From assembly GCA_961205875.1 (NCBI GenBank), contig OY540812.1, positions 16,988,001 through 17,052,000 on the forward strand: a stretch of DNA of 64,000 nucleotides. The letters run 5' to 3'. The translations under genes were made by a program, and so were the position numbers. Shown here one piece after another: positions 48,276-59,600 of this stretch. The stretch comes from Sialis fuliginosa (Eukaryota; Arthropoda; Insecta; Megaloptera; Sialidae). Numbering within the stretch: position 1 is the stretch's first letter; each line of letters starts with the position of its first letter. The notes under the pieces were generated by a model, which saw only the letters and a list, made by a program, of their open reading frames with translations, did not search any database and had not been told where the DNA came from.

Positions 48276-49201
48276 GGGTTGTCTGAAAAGTTCATAGGGA
48301 TTTTTAAGAAATGCTTGAAACTCACGTGGATGTTAGGTAGATATTCTGAAAGGTAATATCTCAGTGCATAGTTTAAAACAAAGTTTGCGCATATTTGTTG
48401 AGGTTTGTTTATGTTGTGATTGTGAGCATGATTTAGAAAATAGTAACGTTAAACCTTACAAAATTGTTACACCTAACCTTTCCCTTTAAATTATCATTTT
48501 TTCAGTCCTTAAAGAATTATTTTTAAGGCAGTAATTATAATTCTTTAGAACATTGGAAAATTCGGTTGGCTCACTGTCTCTATGTATACAATCTCTTTGG
48601 TCTGACAACGCAGCATCGTTTTGACATGTTTGTGTCATTGGGAGCGTTCACGTCTGACCAAAAAACGGAACAAGGAGCTTAAATTGGTTGATTCATGGAA
48701 TTTCTGGTGGAATGTATCAGAAATTAAAAGAATGCCATTTGTTAAGCGTGTAAGGAAGTGAGAAAGAAGTAACCAGAAAGAGATAAAAAGTAGTGTTCTG
48801 GCAGAAACGCTCAACATGAAGTGAACATAAAAGTTTTTTGTTAGCCGGTCACCATCTCTTTCTAGTTACTTCTTTTTCACTTCCTTACACGCTTAAAAAA
48901 TTACATTCTTTTAATTTCTGGTGCATTCCACCAGAAATTCCATGAATCAACCAATCAAAGCTCATTGTTCCGTTTTTTGGTCAGACGTGAACGCTCTCAT
49001 TATGTGTATATGGTTACAATACCAAACCATTTTCGCTGTTATTAAGTTTTAATTGACTTGATTTTTTTCAATAAAATATTTGTTTCTGAACAGTTGTAAT
49101 GATCACTAAATTGTATACCTTGCATAGGCGATCCCCTCTTACCGCTTGCCTCTTAAAGACTAACAAACCTCCCTAAAGTCCCTACGAACTTTCCAAACGA
49201 T
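48276..49201. mobile_element. Possible mariner-like remnant containing a nested hairpin element
   Basis: GGTTGTCTGAAAAGTTCATAG near 48278 is matched, inverted and diverged, by CTACGAACTTTCCAAACGAT at 49182-49201. This resembles mariner ends of the GGTTGKCYRAAAAGTTC type. No transposase motif is readable between them. A hairpin element (48640-48996) has inserted inside. Confidence 0.4.
48640..48996. mobile_element. Foldback MITE, 357 bp
   Basis: Arms of about 145 bp (48640-48785 and 48852-48996) are inverted copies with a 65-bp loop. Ends start GGGAGCGTTCACGTCTGACC and finish with its complement. TCATT flanks both sides (48635-48639 and 48997-49001), a possible 5-bp duplication. The 60-codon minus-strand frame inside is a by-product of the palindrome. 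Confidence 0.7.
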
Positions 49202-50201
49202 ATTTTAATATTGCATTGAGATGAAAGAACATTGCATTTATATTTATTATTTATTAAAATAAATTTAATATGGATGGTTAAGTCTGTTAAGTAAATAAAT
49301 AAATAATATCCGAAAATGTTCGCATTATGTATTTTCATCATATTCTATCCACATCTGTTAAATATTTATTTAAAATAATACTGAACTCAAATTATACATA
49401 CTTTCCTATTGCAAAAAATGTAATTTCGATGTATTTTTCTATTTACTGCAGAAGATGGAATATTATTTATTGTCATTCGAATGTCCGGAAAAATTACTAG
49501 TTTCAAGTATCCATGTCAGATGATAATATTATATTATTTTAATTAATTTTTATGATGTTATTTTAATAAAATATATATAAAAGTCATTTTTCTATATACC
49601 ACATTATATTTTTATTTATTCTTAATTTCATAAATATCTTAAACATACCAATCAACTGTTTAATTTTGTTTGAATAAAACTACTGATTGCTATGCTCCAT
49701 AACTACTATATTATTCTGTGATCCATTTGTTTACAATCATGATATTTTATTTATTTTTCCTACAATAATAATGGCAGTTGTAATATTTAAAAAAATTATA
49801 TTCAAAATGTGAAATATAAATAATGTTGTGTAAAAAATCTATGCCGTTATAACACGTGTCATCAGAAAATTTTGTCTCTAGTTTATCCCCATTCACCCCA
49901 TATTATCTATAATGAATTATGACTCCGAAGAATAGTATTCCATGTCAATAGCTCATGTAAATTAATTTAAGTTAATCTTTTGTAAATATATATGTGATAT
50001 GAATACATGAAACTAGTCTTTACATTTTTGAAAACCCTGCAGTAAAGAAGAGCAGTGGCTCTTAACATTCCGAAACCTACGAACTCCCCAAATCATCAAA
50101 TAAATAATAAATGGTGTTACCGAATTCCTACTCGATGGAAGAACGTTGATTTCAAGTTGTTTGAGAACCTCTGCAGTAAATAATGAGCCAATTAGAGAAG
50201 G
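49202..50201. other. Downstream region of UBE2QL1
   Basis: AT-rich sequence 3' of the minus-strand E2 gene. It presumably includes its 3' UTR; TTTATT motifs (AATAAA on the minus strand) occur several times, but I cannot choose between them. No other gene is seen. Confidence 0.35.
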
Positions 50202-53200
50202 TCAACCGTCAGCTAAAGCCGGTGTTACCCAACCGTATTTGTCATGGGTTTTTATCAGTGATCTAAAACTTTGTTCGGCTGACCTCTTGTTAAAGTCTTT
50301 GGTACCGTTTTTTGATCTAGCGATGCGACCCTGGCCTTTGACCAGACTGGCTGCAAACTGCATCAGGACGGCTTCCACGGTGTACGCACTCGCCCAACCA
50401 CGGGGAGTAAGTAGTTCCATGCAAATAGCACCACCTTCCATCACAAAACCTTAAAAAGATACAAAATGTGTATTATATATAAACATAAAATTTATGTATT
50501 TATATTAGGGTGTTTTTTTGATCCCATTGGTCTATGTTTTAGCTTTGGATCAAAAGTTAATTGTCCCAAAATTTCAGACCCATAGATCAAACCTGTAAAC
50601 GGCGTAACCCGAGTCTTTTTCCCATTTGATTAGCATGGGAAAAATTACTTTTTTACTTATGCATGCATGAATAGCTCGTTGAAAAATTTATTTATTTTAA
50701 TTTCTTACAGTAGCGTATTATAGAGAATTATATTTCCTACAAAAAGATCCCATGTGCTCAATTCATAGATCAGTATTTTTAAAGATATGTTCTTTTAAAC
50801 ATTATCATAAAAATAGTTATTTATTATGATATTATTAAATATAGTTATCAGGAACGGTGCTCTGGAAGCCAACTTTAATAAAAAAATTGATTACCTCTGA
50901 TTTTTTTTGTACAAAAAAATACATAAATTGTGTGCAGGTCATAACGCGATTTTTTTAATTTATTTATTATTTATTAACTTTTTATTCTACAAAATAAACA
51001 ACAAAAATAAAAAATTATTGGAATTCGACTCGGGACTCATTGTTTAAAGATCTTTTATATTTTTTTGTAAATTTTGAAATATAAAACAAACGGTATTTTA
51101 TATCGAAAAATCACAAGAGACACAATAATTTGCTTTTATTAAGGGAATTCCAAAATATATTTGATATTATCGATATGATAATTAATACCCGAGATATGAA
51201 TTATTTTCAATTTTGAACGGCCGCCATTTTGAAATTCATAAAGGAATTCCGCTAACTAACGAATATAACTGAGGTATTTACAAGATCGATTTTTCTACCA
51301 AGTTTCAAAAAGATCGGAATAATACCTGAAAGGCTAGAGACTCCACAAGAAAAAAAACCTTATAATAAAATTGAAAATAATAACTCGGGTACTAATTGTC
51401 GGATCGATATTATCAAATATATTTTAGAATTCTCTCAATAAAACCAAATTATTGTATCTCTTATGATATTTCGATATAAAGTGCCGTTTGGTTGATATTT
51501 TTAAATTTACAAAAAATTATAACAAATCTTGTAATCTAAGGGTCCAGAGTTCGAATCCCAATATTTTATTTTTTTATTTTTTTGTTTATATTGTAGAATT
51601 GTAGAGTAAAAAGTTAATAAACAATAAATGCTAAATAAAATTCGCGTTATAATTCTGCATACGATTTATTTATTTCTTATTTTATGAATTATTAAAAAAG
51701 CGCCTAGGCGATTTTTTTCTTTTTGGTCTTAAAATATTCCTTAAATACTAAAGAATTGAACTGTACAAAAAAAATCAGAGGTAATAAATTTTTTTTATTA
51801 AAGTTGGCTTCCAGAACACCGTGCAGGGGTTATTTTAGTGTATAGTTGTAGCTTGTTTCTGCAGTTCTAAAAATGAAAACTACAGTTGTAAAAGCTAATT
51901 TGTGTAGTTGAAAATTATAAAATATATTATATGTTGTATAAAAAGATATACTACAAAAAAGGTACATCCAGTTGAAAAATTACAAGTAGAAAGCAAAAAA
52001 AAAGAAATAGCAAGGAAAATGTACAATTGTGAATTTTTTTAAAAATAACCCCTGATAGTTATTTGTAGTGAAATATAATTAAATTACATATAGAGATAAT
52101 AATATGTACTGTAATATAAATTAAACAACAGTGAAGTACAGCAAATATATACTTAAAGAAAAAAATATTATTATGAATTATTTGTATTTTTCCCGTGATT
52201 AGGAAATTTGAAAAATTTAAAAAAAATCCCTGATAAGAACACCAGTTACTTGTATTATGGATTTACCTTTTTCTATCCTGGGTGAGATGACACGCATGAA
52301 AGGCGGTGCGAACGGAAAGTTCTCCGGAAAGGAGAGATGCAACAAGATATGCGGCACGTCGAGCTCTTGCATGTCACGAGCTAGGTCACTGTCGGCGTCC
52401 ACGCGGTGGAGTCTCACGTGCCACTCGAACAGGCTATCATCTACTAGCTCTACTGTGAACGGCAGAGACACGTCACATCGCTGCAACCGCTGTAGTTCTC
52501 GTAGTTCTTTCATAAGTCTTCGGGCACGAACACTTCTCTATAAGAAAGATAATTATATATTATTCATACTGTCTCAAATAATGTATGCATACAAATATAG
52601 CCCATATCTTCCTTAATTTTCGTTCTCTAATTTAAAGTCAAGAATCAACCATTAGGTTGATTTTCGAAAAAAGTTTGTCCAAAAGTACTAATGGAAGTCA
52701 ATAATATAACCAGTGCTCTATAGGGGTCATACAAAAATATATGGATGAACACTTTCGTTTTTAAATGCCCCCCCCCCCCCCCCTCCCCCGCAACAGACGT
52801 ATCGTAATCAGTGTAGCAATTTTAACATTTTTGAAATATTGAAAATTATAAGAATTCAAGAGAAATAATTTGGTCAAGACATACACGAGTGTATTCCATA
52901 ATAATTCCGAAGTACGTACTACGTGGACTGTTTGAAGCCATAGGTGCATTATTGAATTATAAAAAAAATTGAGATCTACATTTTGAATCCCCACATGCCT
53001 AGATATGAAAATAAAAATAAAAAAAATATATGACGCCCCTCTTTATTTCTCGGTTTGAAATGATATTGTTGACTTTAGTATTTATCATTGGTAGTATCAC
53101 CAAAGCCTCGTTACCAAATTTTTAAAAAAATTTTGAGCAGTTATCGAATTAGAGTGGGGGGGACAAAATAAAATAATGCTTTTAGTCCCCTGTGGGCGCC

Positions 53201-54639
53201 ATTTTTATGTTAGAAAAAAAAATAGGGTAAAATTCTACTAATTAACTACATTTCGATATCCTACTCGTCTTGGTATACTTTTTTGTTTATTTATTTTTTT
53301 TAAATTTATTTTAAAGCCCCCTGCAAGCGCCATTTTTGATATAGAAAAAAATAAGAAAGAGGGTCAAATTCTACTGGATTGGTTTTTGACGTGCCACATG
53401 CCATGGTATAAAAAAAAAATTACCTAGCTTTAGCTCCTTAGTCCCCCCTCCTGAAAAATTATTTTTTCAACAAATTTGAACATCTTTTACTAGAGGGCAC
53501 CATTTTATATGTTCAGTAAAAATTTCAAGTTTCTAGCTTATATAGTTTACGAGATATTTTGCTTTGACTGAAAAGGACGGACGGATGACAAAGTGAGATT
53601 ATTAGGGTTTCCCGAAAATTTTACTAGATAAAAAAATTCAAATTCCACGTGGACGAAGTCGCGGGTAACAGTTAGTATTATATAAAATCTGTAACTGAAA
53701 AATTATTAACCATCGCATAAATTAGATTTCTTGACAAAAATAAAAATAAACAAAAAATAATTCTAGTAGTAAAACTACGTATCTTAATTTTGAAATGATA
53801 AGTAGGTACACTTTCAGAACAAATAAATTTTAAATTTAATAATAAATAGCGAAGAATTGTATTATTTTTAAAGAATATATATTTTTTTCATTAAATTAAC
53901 AATGTTAATTATACGATAAGCAGTAGCGTAATTAATTTTTTTGACCTTTAATAACTAATCAAAATAATAGATACTCTACATTTTTGAGCATTTTATTTTA
54001 CAATTAACTAGAAACATTAATTTTTTTAACATACTATAACGAAATCATCTCTAAGAAATAATAATTTATAAGTAGAAAAAAATAATTCTAATTTTTGATT
54101 AAAGAAAATTAAAAAATCATCGAATAAATACATACTATTTTAATTATTACATTACGCCATTATCACAAAAATGGTCTTCAGTTTTCACTGAATTCTGATT
54201 TTTCAATGAACATTAAAGGAAGTAAATATTTTATTTTATTTTTTTGACTTACATTAGCACTGCATATGACGGATGAAATTACCTCAGGAGGTATTGCAGA
54301 ACGTTCAGCTGATCTTGTTTTTTTATCGGGCGCTATTCTCGCCCCTCTACCCCTGGGGCTGACTGGAACACTGGCTGGAGCTACAGCATCTCTACACCGA
54401 AGCAGTCTAGCACCTCCTGGAGATCCTAGACGCTTACTGCACGCTGCAGCCGACGTGCTCGTTTCTGCCGAAGCAACAGCATCCGGGTCACCGGTGTCAC
54501 TCGTAGTTGTGGAACTTTGGCCAGCTCCGGTAGCTCCGGCGCCTCCACCACCGGCCCCGCTCGAAGCACGAAGCTTTTCACTCGAACGAAAAAGCTTTCT
54601 AAATGCAGCAGCTACTTTTTCTTTAGATCTGGACGTCAT
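50202..54639 (-). CDS. UBE2QL1: UBE2QL1-type ubiquitin-conjugating enzyme E2, three exons
   Basis: Minus-strand exons are 54639-54253, 52537-52267 and 50449-50202 (TGA at 50204-50202). Phases 0 and 1 fit, giving 301 residues. Residues 1-129 form a Gly/Ala/Ser-rich leader starting [17 protein letters not shown], which has no fold that I can see. Residues 130-301 are the UBC fold: [47 protein letters not shown], then [20 protein letters not shown] with the predicted catalytic Cys229. The tail is [12 protein letters not shown] and [12 protein letters not shown]. This matches UBE2QL1/UBE2Q enzymes, which transfer ubiquitin from E1 to targets. The family lacks a classical HPN triad before the cysteine, and none is seen here. 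Intron 2 (50450-52266) holds a foldback element and intron 1 (52538-54252) a retroelement-like repeat. Only exon 1 is a plain start, at ATG 54639. Confidence 0.92.
50854..51822. mobile_element. Foldback element in UBE2QL1 intron 2, about 970 bp
   Basis: Outer ends ACGGTGCTCTGGAAGCCAAC and GTTGGCTTCCAGAACACCGT are inverted. Arms run to about 51222 and from about 51370, with paired blocks such as ACCTCTGATTTTTTTTGTAC / GTACAAAAAAAATCAGAGGT and TTTGATATTATCGAT / ATCGATATTATCAAA. AGAGTTCGAATCCC at about 51545 resembles a tRNA B-box, but no A-box or cloverleaf was found. There is no coding capacity and no clean target duplication. Confidence 0.7.
52768..52789. repeat. Cytosine homopolymer tract
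   Basis: Sixteen consecutive C followed by T and five C, in intron 1 of UBE2QL1. It has probably expanded by slippage, and its length in the assembly may be unreliable. Confidence 0.8.
52950..53690 (+). repeat. Retroelement-like repeat related to the 4.1-kb unit
   Basis: Collinear with about 32010-32950 of the tandem unit: CCCACATGCCTAGATATGAAAA, TTGACTTTAGTATTT, ATGTTCAGTAAAAATTTCAA, GAGATATTTTGCTTTGACTG and GACAAAGTGAGATTA occur in the same order. Here it ends in CGTGGACGAAGTCGCGGGTA then ACAGTTAGTA, a 3' terminus widely seen on insect non-LTR or SINE-like elements. This shows that part of the tandem unit is an older captured repeat. Confidence 0.65.
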
Positions 54640-56613
54640 TTCTTTGAGGCATTTGAAGAAAAATCTATAAAAAATATTCTTATTATACCATTATTTCAAT
54701 TAATTTCTGTATTATACCTATATATTACAATACGTACCAATACAAGTTAATTTTTTAATAATTTTATTAAAAATTGTGTAATTTCATAAAGAATTGATTA
54801 ATTATAATCACTTATGTGCACAATGTTGAATTAATAAAATAATGATGATAATCCAATAACTCCAGAAATACTATATCAGTATTTATGTATTTTCTCTTAA
54901 CAACAAAGCACATTGTTCACTGAAATAATCTAAATAACAAACAGGAAAACATAAACCATTTTTCCGACTTCATTTTCGTACATGTACGATTGACATGCAT
55001 TAGAAAAATCATGCATTTCACGCTAAAATAATCATATAAAATAATTGCTGTACCTTTTTTCCAGAATAGGATGGACGGGTTGCACAACGTAGCCCTCTAG
55101 CGGCGATCCTTGCAACTAGATTATTTTATTCTGCGCACGAGCCTGCTTTCATTTGTTATTGGTTAGGTTGCGTCGCATGTATACGCGCCAAGTGTCACTT
55201 GACATTTTCTTCGTCTTGTTTGAATAAAAGATGTTTGTCGTGTATAAAAGATAGTTTTCTGAATCGATTAACGTTTTCCTTATGGCGTCGTATAAATTAA
55301 TCTTAAATAGATTAGATGGCAGCATCTGACAGCTATAAATTAATATTTTTAATTACAATTTATCTATTCATATATTATTTTAAAATAATTTTGTTTTTAC
55401 GATAAAACTATTGTAAATATTAATATAATAAAGGTAAACTTCCTTGTATATAAATTATATAAAAACGAAAACTGGTTGAACTTTATTTTATTGTTGAGAT
55501 GTTGTCTAGTGTAAAAAATGTATAAAAGTAGTAGCGTAACCAGGATTTTTTTGGTGGGCGAGGGGGGCAGAATTTAAAAAAAAAATTCGATTGTTTTCAA
55601 ATGACCTTTTTTTTAATTTTACTTCATTTATTATTGATTATTGATAAATAATGCTATCGATATTTTTTTTCAATACAATGGTGTTTTCATGAAACCAATT
55701 AATCGCGTAAATGAAGGGATTACTATACATTAATTTTTACTACAATTACCGAATTTTGAATGTTACCCTTTTTCGATGAATATTTTTTAGTAAGGATGCT
55801 TCCAAAAAATAGCGGTCAAGCGGGGGGGGGGGGGGGGGGGGGTAAGTAGTAAAAAAATAAAATAAAATTTTATATAATGCACGAATTATTTAACTGATAT
55901 ATTTAAATAATATTATACATTATTATCTGAACAATAATTTACTTATTCAGATTTAATTTAAATTTAACAGTGAATTCACGAATTCGTAGAATTAATTTGC
56001 TAAATTCACTGAAGCTATGTATTTGTGTTTTATACTGAGAACTGATTCAACTGATGACCATTACTAAAGATTAACCTAATATTACTTACACGGTGATTTA
56101 ATTAGAACACAGCAAAATAGTATTTACATAAAAATAATGACTAACTTTATGTTTATAATGCTTCAACGAAATCTTTGGTTTGACAAATTCGCACTCTACA
56201 TTATGTAGATTCTCCTATCCTTATTCTCTTAAACTGTACAGCTTTGGATTACGGACCATTTCATCATAAAGCTTTTGATTAAAAAAAATGTCCACTATTT
56301 TGTGAAAAAAAATACTGAACATAATGTGAAAAAAGCGGAATGTCCGCTCAAATAGTGGTCACCTTGCAAAACTACTTTTTAGAGATTTTTTTTAATTATG
56401 AAATAATCTATTTTTATTCGAATTTATATATGTTTTATATTTTTTTAATTAATGTAAAGTCTCAAAATTAGCTATAAATTAATAATTATTCATAATAGCA
56501 TAAGATTTTTCTCAGAAAAAAAATACGCAATTCTTGACGACCCTAACCCCTCGCGATGTCGGGAAACTGTTTGTAATCTATGGATTTTACACAGTCGATG
56601 ACTATGGCACATT
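54640..56613. promoter_or_regulatory. Divergent intergenic region between UBE2QL1 and LRCH
   Basis: The two genes start about 2 kb apart in opposite directions. The segment 55060-55260 is GC-richer, contains ATTGGT (a CCAAT box on the minus strand, about 55158), and on the minus strand has a possible donor GTACAG after GGAAAAAAG at about 55054. It may therefore be the UBE2QL1 promoter with a 5' UTR exon. A CAGTAGCGTAACCAGG-like MITE end lies near 55532, and a run of 21 G occurs at 55822-55842. No TATA element stands out. Confidence 0.35.
55822..55842. repeat. Guanine homopolymer tract
   Basis: Twenty-one consecutive G, in the region just right of a decayed MITE with GGGGGGCAG motifs. It could form a G-quadruplex; its length is likely variable or mis-sequenced. 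Confidence 0.8.
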
Positions 56614-56672
56614 ATGGCTGCCGTAGCGTCCAGTGGTGTTCAAAACGCCCATTTACAATCACAGTTAACTAG
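56598..56672 (+). other. Overlapping upstream ORF of LRCH
   Basis: ATG at 56598 and again in the same frame at 56604 open a 24-codon frame that ends at TAG 56670-56672, inside the LRCH coding sequence in another frame. If the transcript starts upstream of it, ribosomes reaching LRCH ATG 56614 must bypass it. The LRCH start CACATTATGG has G at +4 but no purine at -3. Confidence 0.4.
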
Positions 56673-59600
56673 ATCTCTGGACAGAATTCTTGAAGAAGCT
56701 CAACTTAGTGGTGAATTAAAATTAAGTGGTAGAAAATTAAAAGACTTCCCGAGCTCAGCATCAAGATACAATTTAATCGATACGGTCGTCGCAGGTAAGT
56801 TTACATATCTTTCTCTCTCTTGTACGCAAACAAATAGTATTTGCGTACTGTTTTAATCGTTTTCCTGCTATATATGTTTGATGATAAAATTAACTTCCTT
56901 TTATTCAAGGGGGTGCCGACTCATAAATTATTTTATTTATCACTGTTTATGACCTATGTTTAAAATATATTTATAACGATTTTAAAATATAACTTCCTGT
57001 ATATTTCACAGTATAAATCTTAATTCGCAGTTAAAAGTAAATAACTAATTTGCATTAATTTAATTGAATTTTTTATAAGAAATTCCGAAAATGATCAACT
57101 AATAATAATATAGGTATATAATATCTACTATTGGTTTTTTAAATTATTTTTTTAGTTACTATACATGCATATAAAAACCTACTCTGATAACTAAATAAGC
57201 GTTTTATCGGAAATCGAACACGCGACCTTTTATTCGAACCTTAAATCGTATTTATATTGAGTTCGTGACTCATGACATTTAATTTTAAACAGTAAAATTG
57301 TATTATGTACGTATAAATGACTGGCACTGACATTCTGATTAATTAACGATTAATGAGAATGTTAATGTATTTAAAAAATATTTCGTTTGATTTTATTTTT
57401 ATCTTAAAATATTTTTTTTAATTGAATGAATGTGGTATTTACTTCCGTTTTGAAAGGAAATTGGAATTTCCGGTTACTTACAAAGTACATGCATCTGTTC
57501 TGTAATAATAAAGTATTCTTTGAAAATTGTAAAATATAAGAAAATTTTATATTTGTAATGTTTTCGTAAATATTATCATTTCAACAATAAAGTTACAATA
57601 ATAAATATATATTATAATTTATACATCTATTTATTATCAGAGTAAAATTAGGACGATAGGGGGTTCTCGGTACACTCGGTACCGGAAAAAGGGGGACTTT
57701 GTATATATCAACAAATCAGATCTTAATTGTGCTTTGACAATTGCACATACTATTTTATTGTTTGAATCCTCTAAAATTTAGAATTATTTCAATTGAAAGT
57801 AAATGTTTCGTTTTAGGACCCAAACAGTTAACATTTGTACTTTTTTTCTTTTTGAATAATATATTTATAAAAAAATATTTAGGACTTGCACATATTAAAT
57901 TTTTTTATTGTTTATTTAATATTAAGCGTATAATTAAGTATTTCACAACATACTTTATATTTAATTTTTAACTGATAATAGTATTAGTGGGGAATTTAAT
58001 TAATTCAAAGAGAGTTTTGTCCCAAGGCAACTCTTAAAAAGGCATCGATAACGTAAAATAAAAAAAGGTTTGCAGTTATACAAAAAAATAGATTAGGAGT
58101 GCTTATTTCAGTTTTTGCCAGGGGCCCAGTGACCTCTAGCTACACCTCTCTACGTATCTACAAGTAATATAAATAAAAAAAATTTGTCGGGAGAAAAATA
58201 TTATTTAGCACCTCAAAATGGTAATGTTTGAAAACACCAAACTTGAGACTATGTTTATGTTTATAGATTTATCCAAAAATCGTTTGTCGGAAGTGCCATG
58301 TGCCCTGGGCTCGTTCCCATTCTTAGAACGCCTCCAACTATATCACAATGTGATTCGCAACATTCCATCAGAAGCGATCTGTGCTCTAAGACTTCTCACT
58401 CATTTAGACCTGAGCCGCAATCAATTGACATCTCTACCAAGAGAACTGTGCGCATTGCCATTAAAAGTTCTTCTTATATCTCACAACAAATTGACGCAAT
58501 TACCTGATGAGATATGTCGTCTCACCAAACTCGCCGAATTAGACGCTTCGTGCAACAAATTGACGCAGTTGCCTTCGAGAAATTTCAGCGCTCTCATTCA
58601 GTTACGCAGTTTACTTCTACGAGACAATCTTTTGACATATTTAACAGTAGAAGTTACAACATTACCACTGGAACGATTAGATTTGAGAGAAAATCGAATT
58701 GGATCTTTGCCTATTGAGTTAAGGCTTATGCACAATTTAATTGAGCTGCGTCTTGATGATAATCCACTTACTTGTCCACCAGCTGCGGTAATTTTCTGTT
58801 CAATATTATTTATTAGCTGATTATATTATAACACAATTATACTATTATATTGTATATATTGTAAATACCGTTGTAATTTTAGATATGTAAACGTGGTCGT
58901 GTACACATATTTAAATACTTAGAACTAGAAGCAGCACAACGAAGTCAAACAAGGCCTAATGCAGATGTGAGACGCACATTAAGTCAACGATCAAATGTCG
59001 GCCTACCAATGCATATAAACAGACATCGTAGACATAACATAGATAGTGGTTACTCTACTAGTGATGGTTACGACAGGAGATGGTCACAAGAAATACAAGG
59101 TTATACACAATTTTATTTGCTTTAAGTCCAAAGTTATTGATGATAATTGTATCAATGTTGTAATCAAAAAAATAATATAAAATATATTTTGTAAAAAATT
59201 TACTTACATTAGCTTAAAATGTAATAGAATATTTAAAACTTTAATTTGATCCACACCAGAACCAAACCAAACCCTTTCTATGAGGTGTCAAATTGTTTAT
59301 GAATATAAAGCTGCTATCCTTATATTATATATTTAAATTTAATATTCTGCAGATAGCGTTTGTTTTGGTTTTGGTGTCTGCCAAATTTTTTATAATATCA
59401 AACATAAATGAATTACTCAAAATTTATTTATTTTTGAAAACAACATATATTTTTAAAATATAGCGGGAGGAGAATTAGGACCATTGAATGTTTCTACTCC
59501 TGACGGTTCTAGAGTTTCGACACCTTCGACTATTTCTCCTGGAGGTCATTCCTTATCCGATGAACAAGGAAGGTAATTGATTGTAAAATTTATTTTAGAA

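Noticed and set aside
51530-51560. tRNA-like B-box (AGAGTTCGAATCCC)
   Set aside because: No A-box, acceptor stem or cloverleaf can be drawn around it. It lies in an arm of a foldback element and is probably chance or a SINE trace.
54266-54670. Plus-strand 134-codon frame opposite UBE2QL1 exon 1
   Set aside because: It is an antisense shadow of Gly/Ala/Ser-rich coding sequence that joins correctly to the other E2 exons.
58298-58717. Plus-strand frames of 69 and 67 codons
   Set aside because: They are out-of-frame readings of the LRCH leucine-rich repeat exon.
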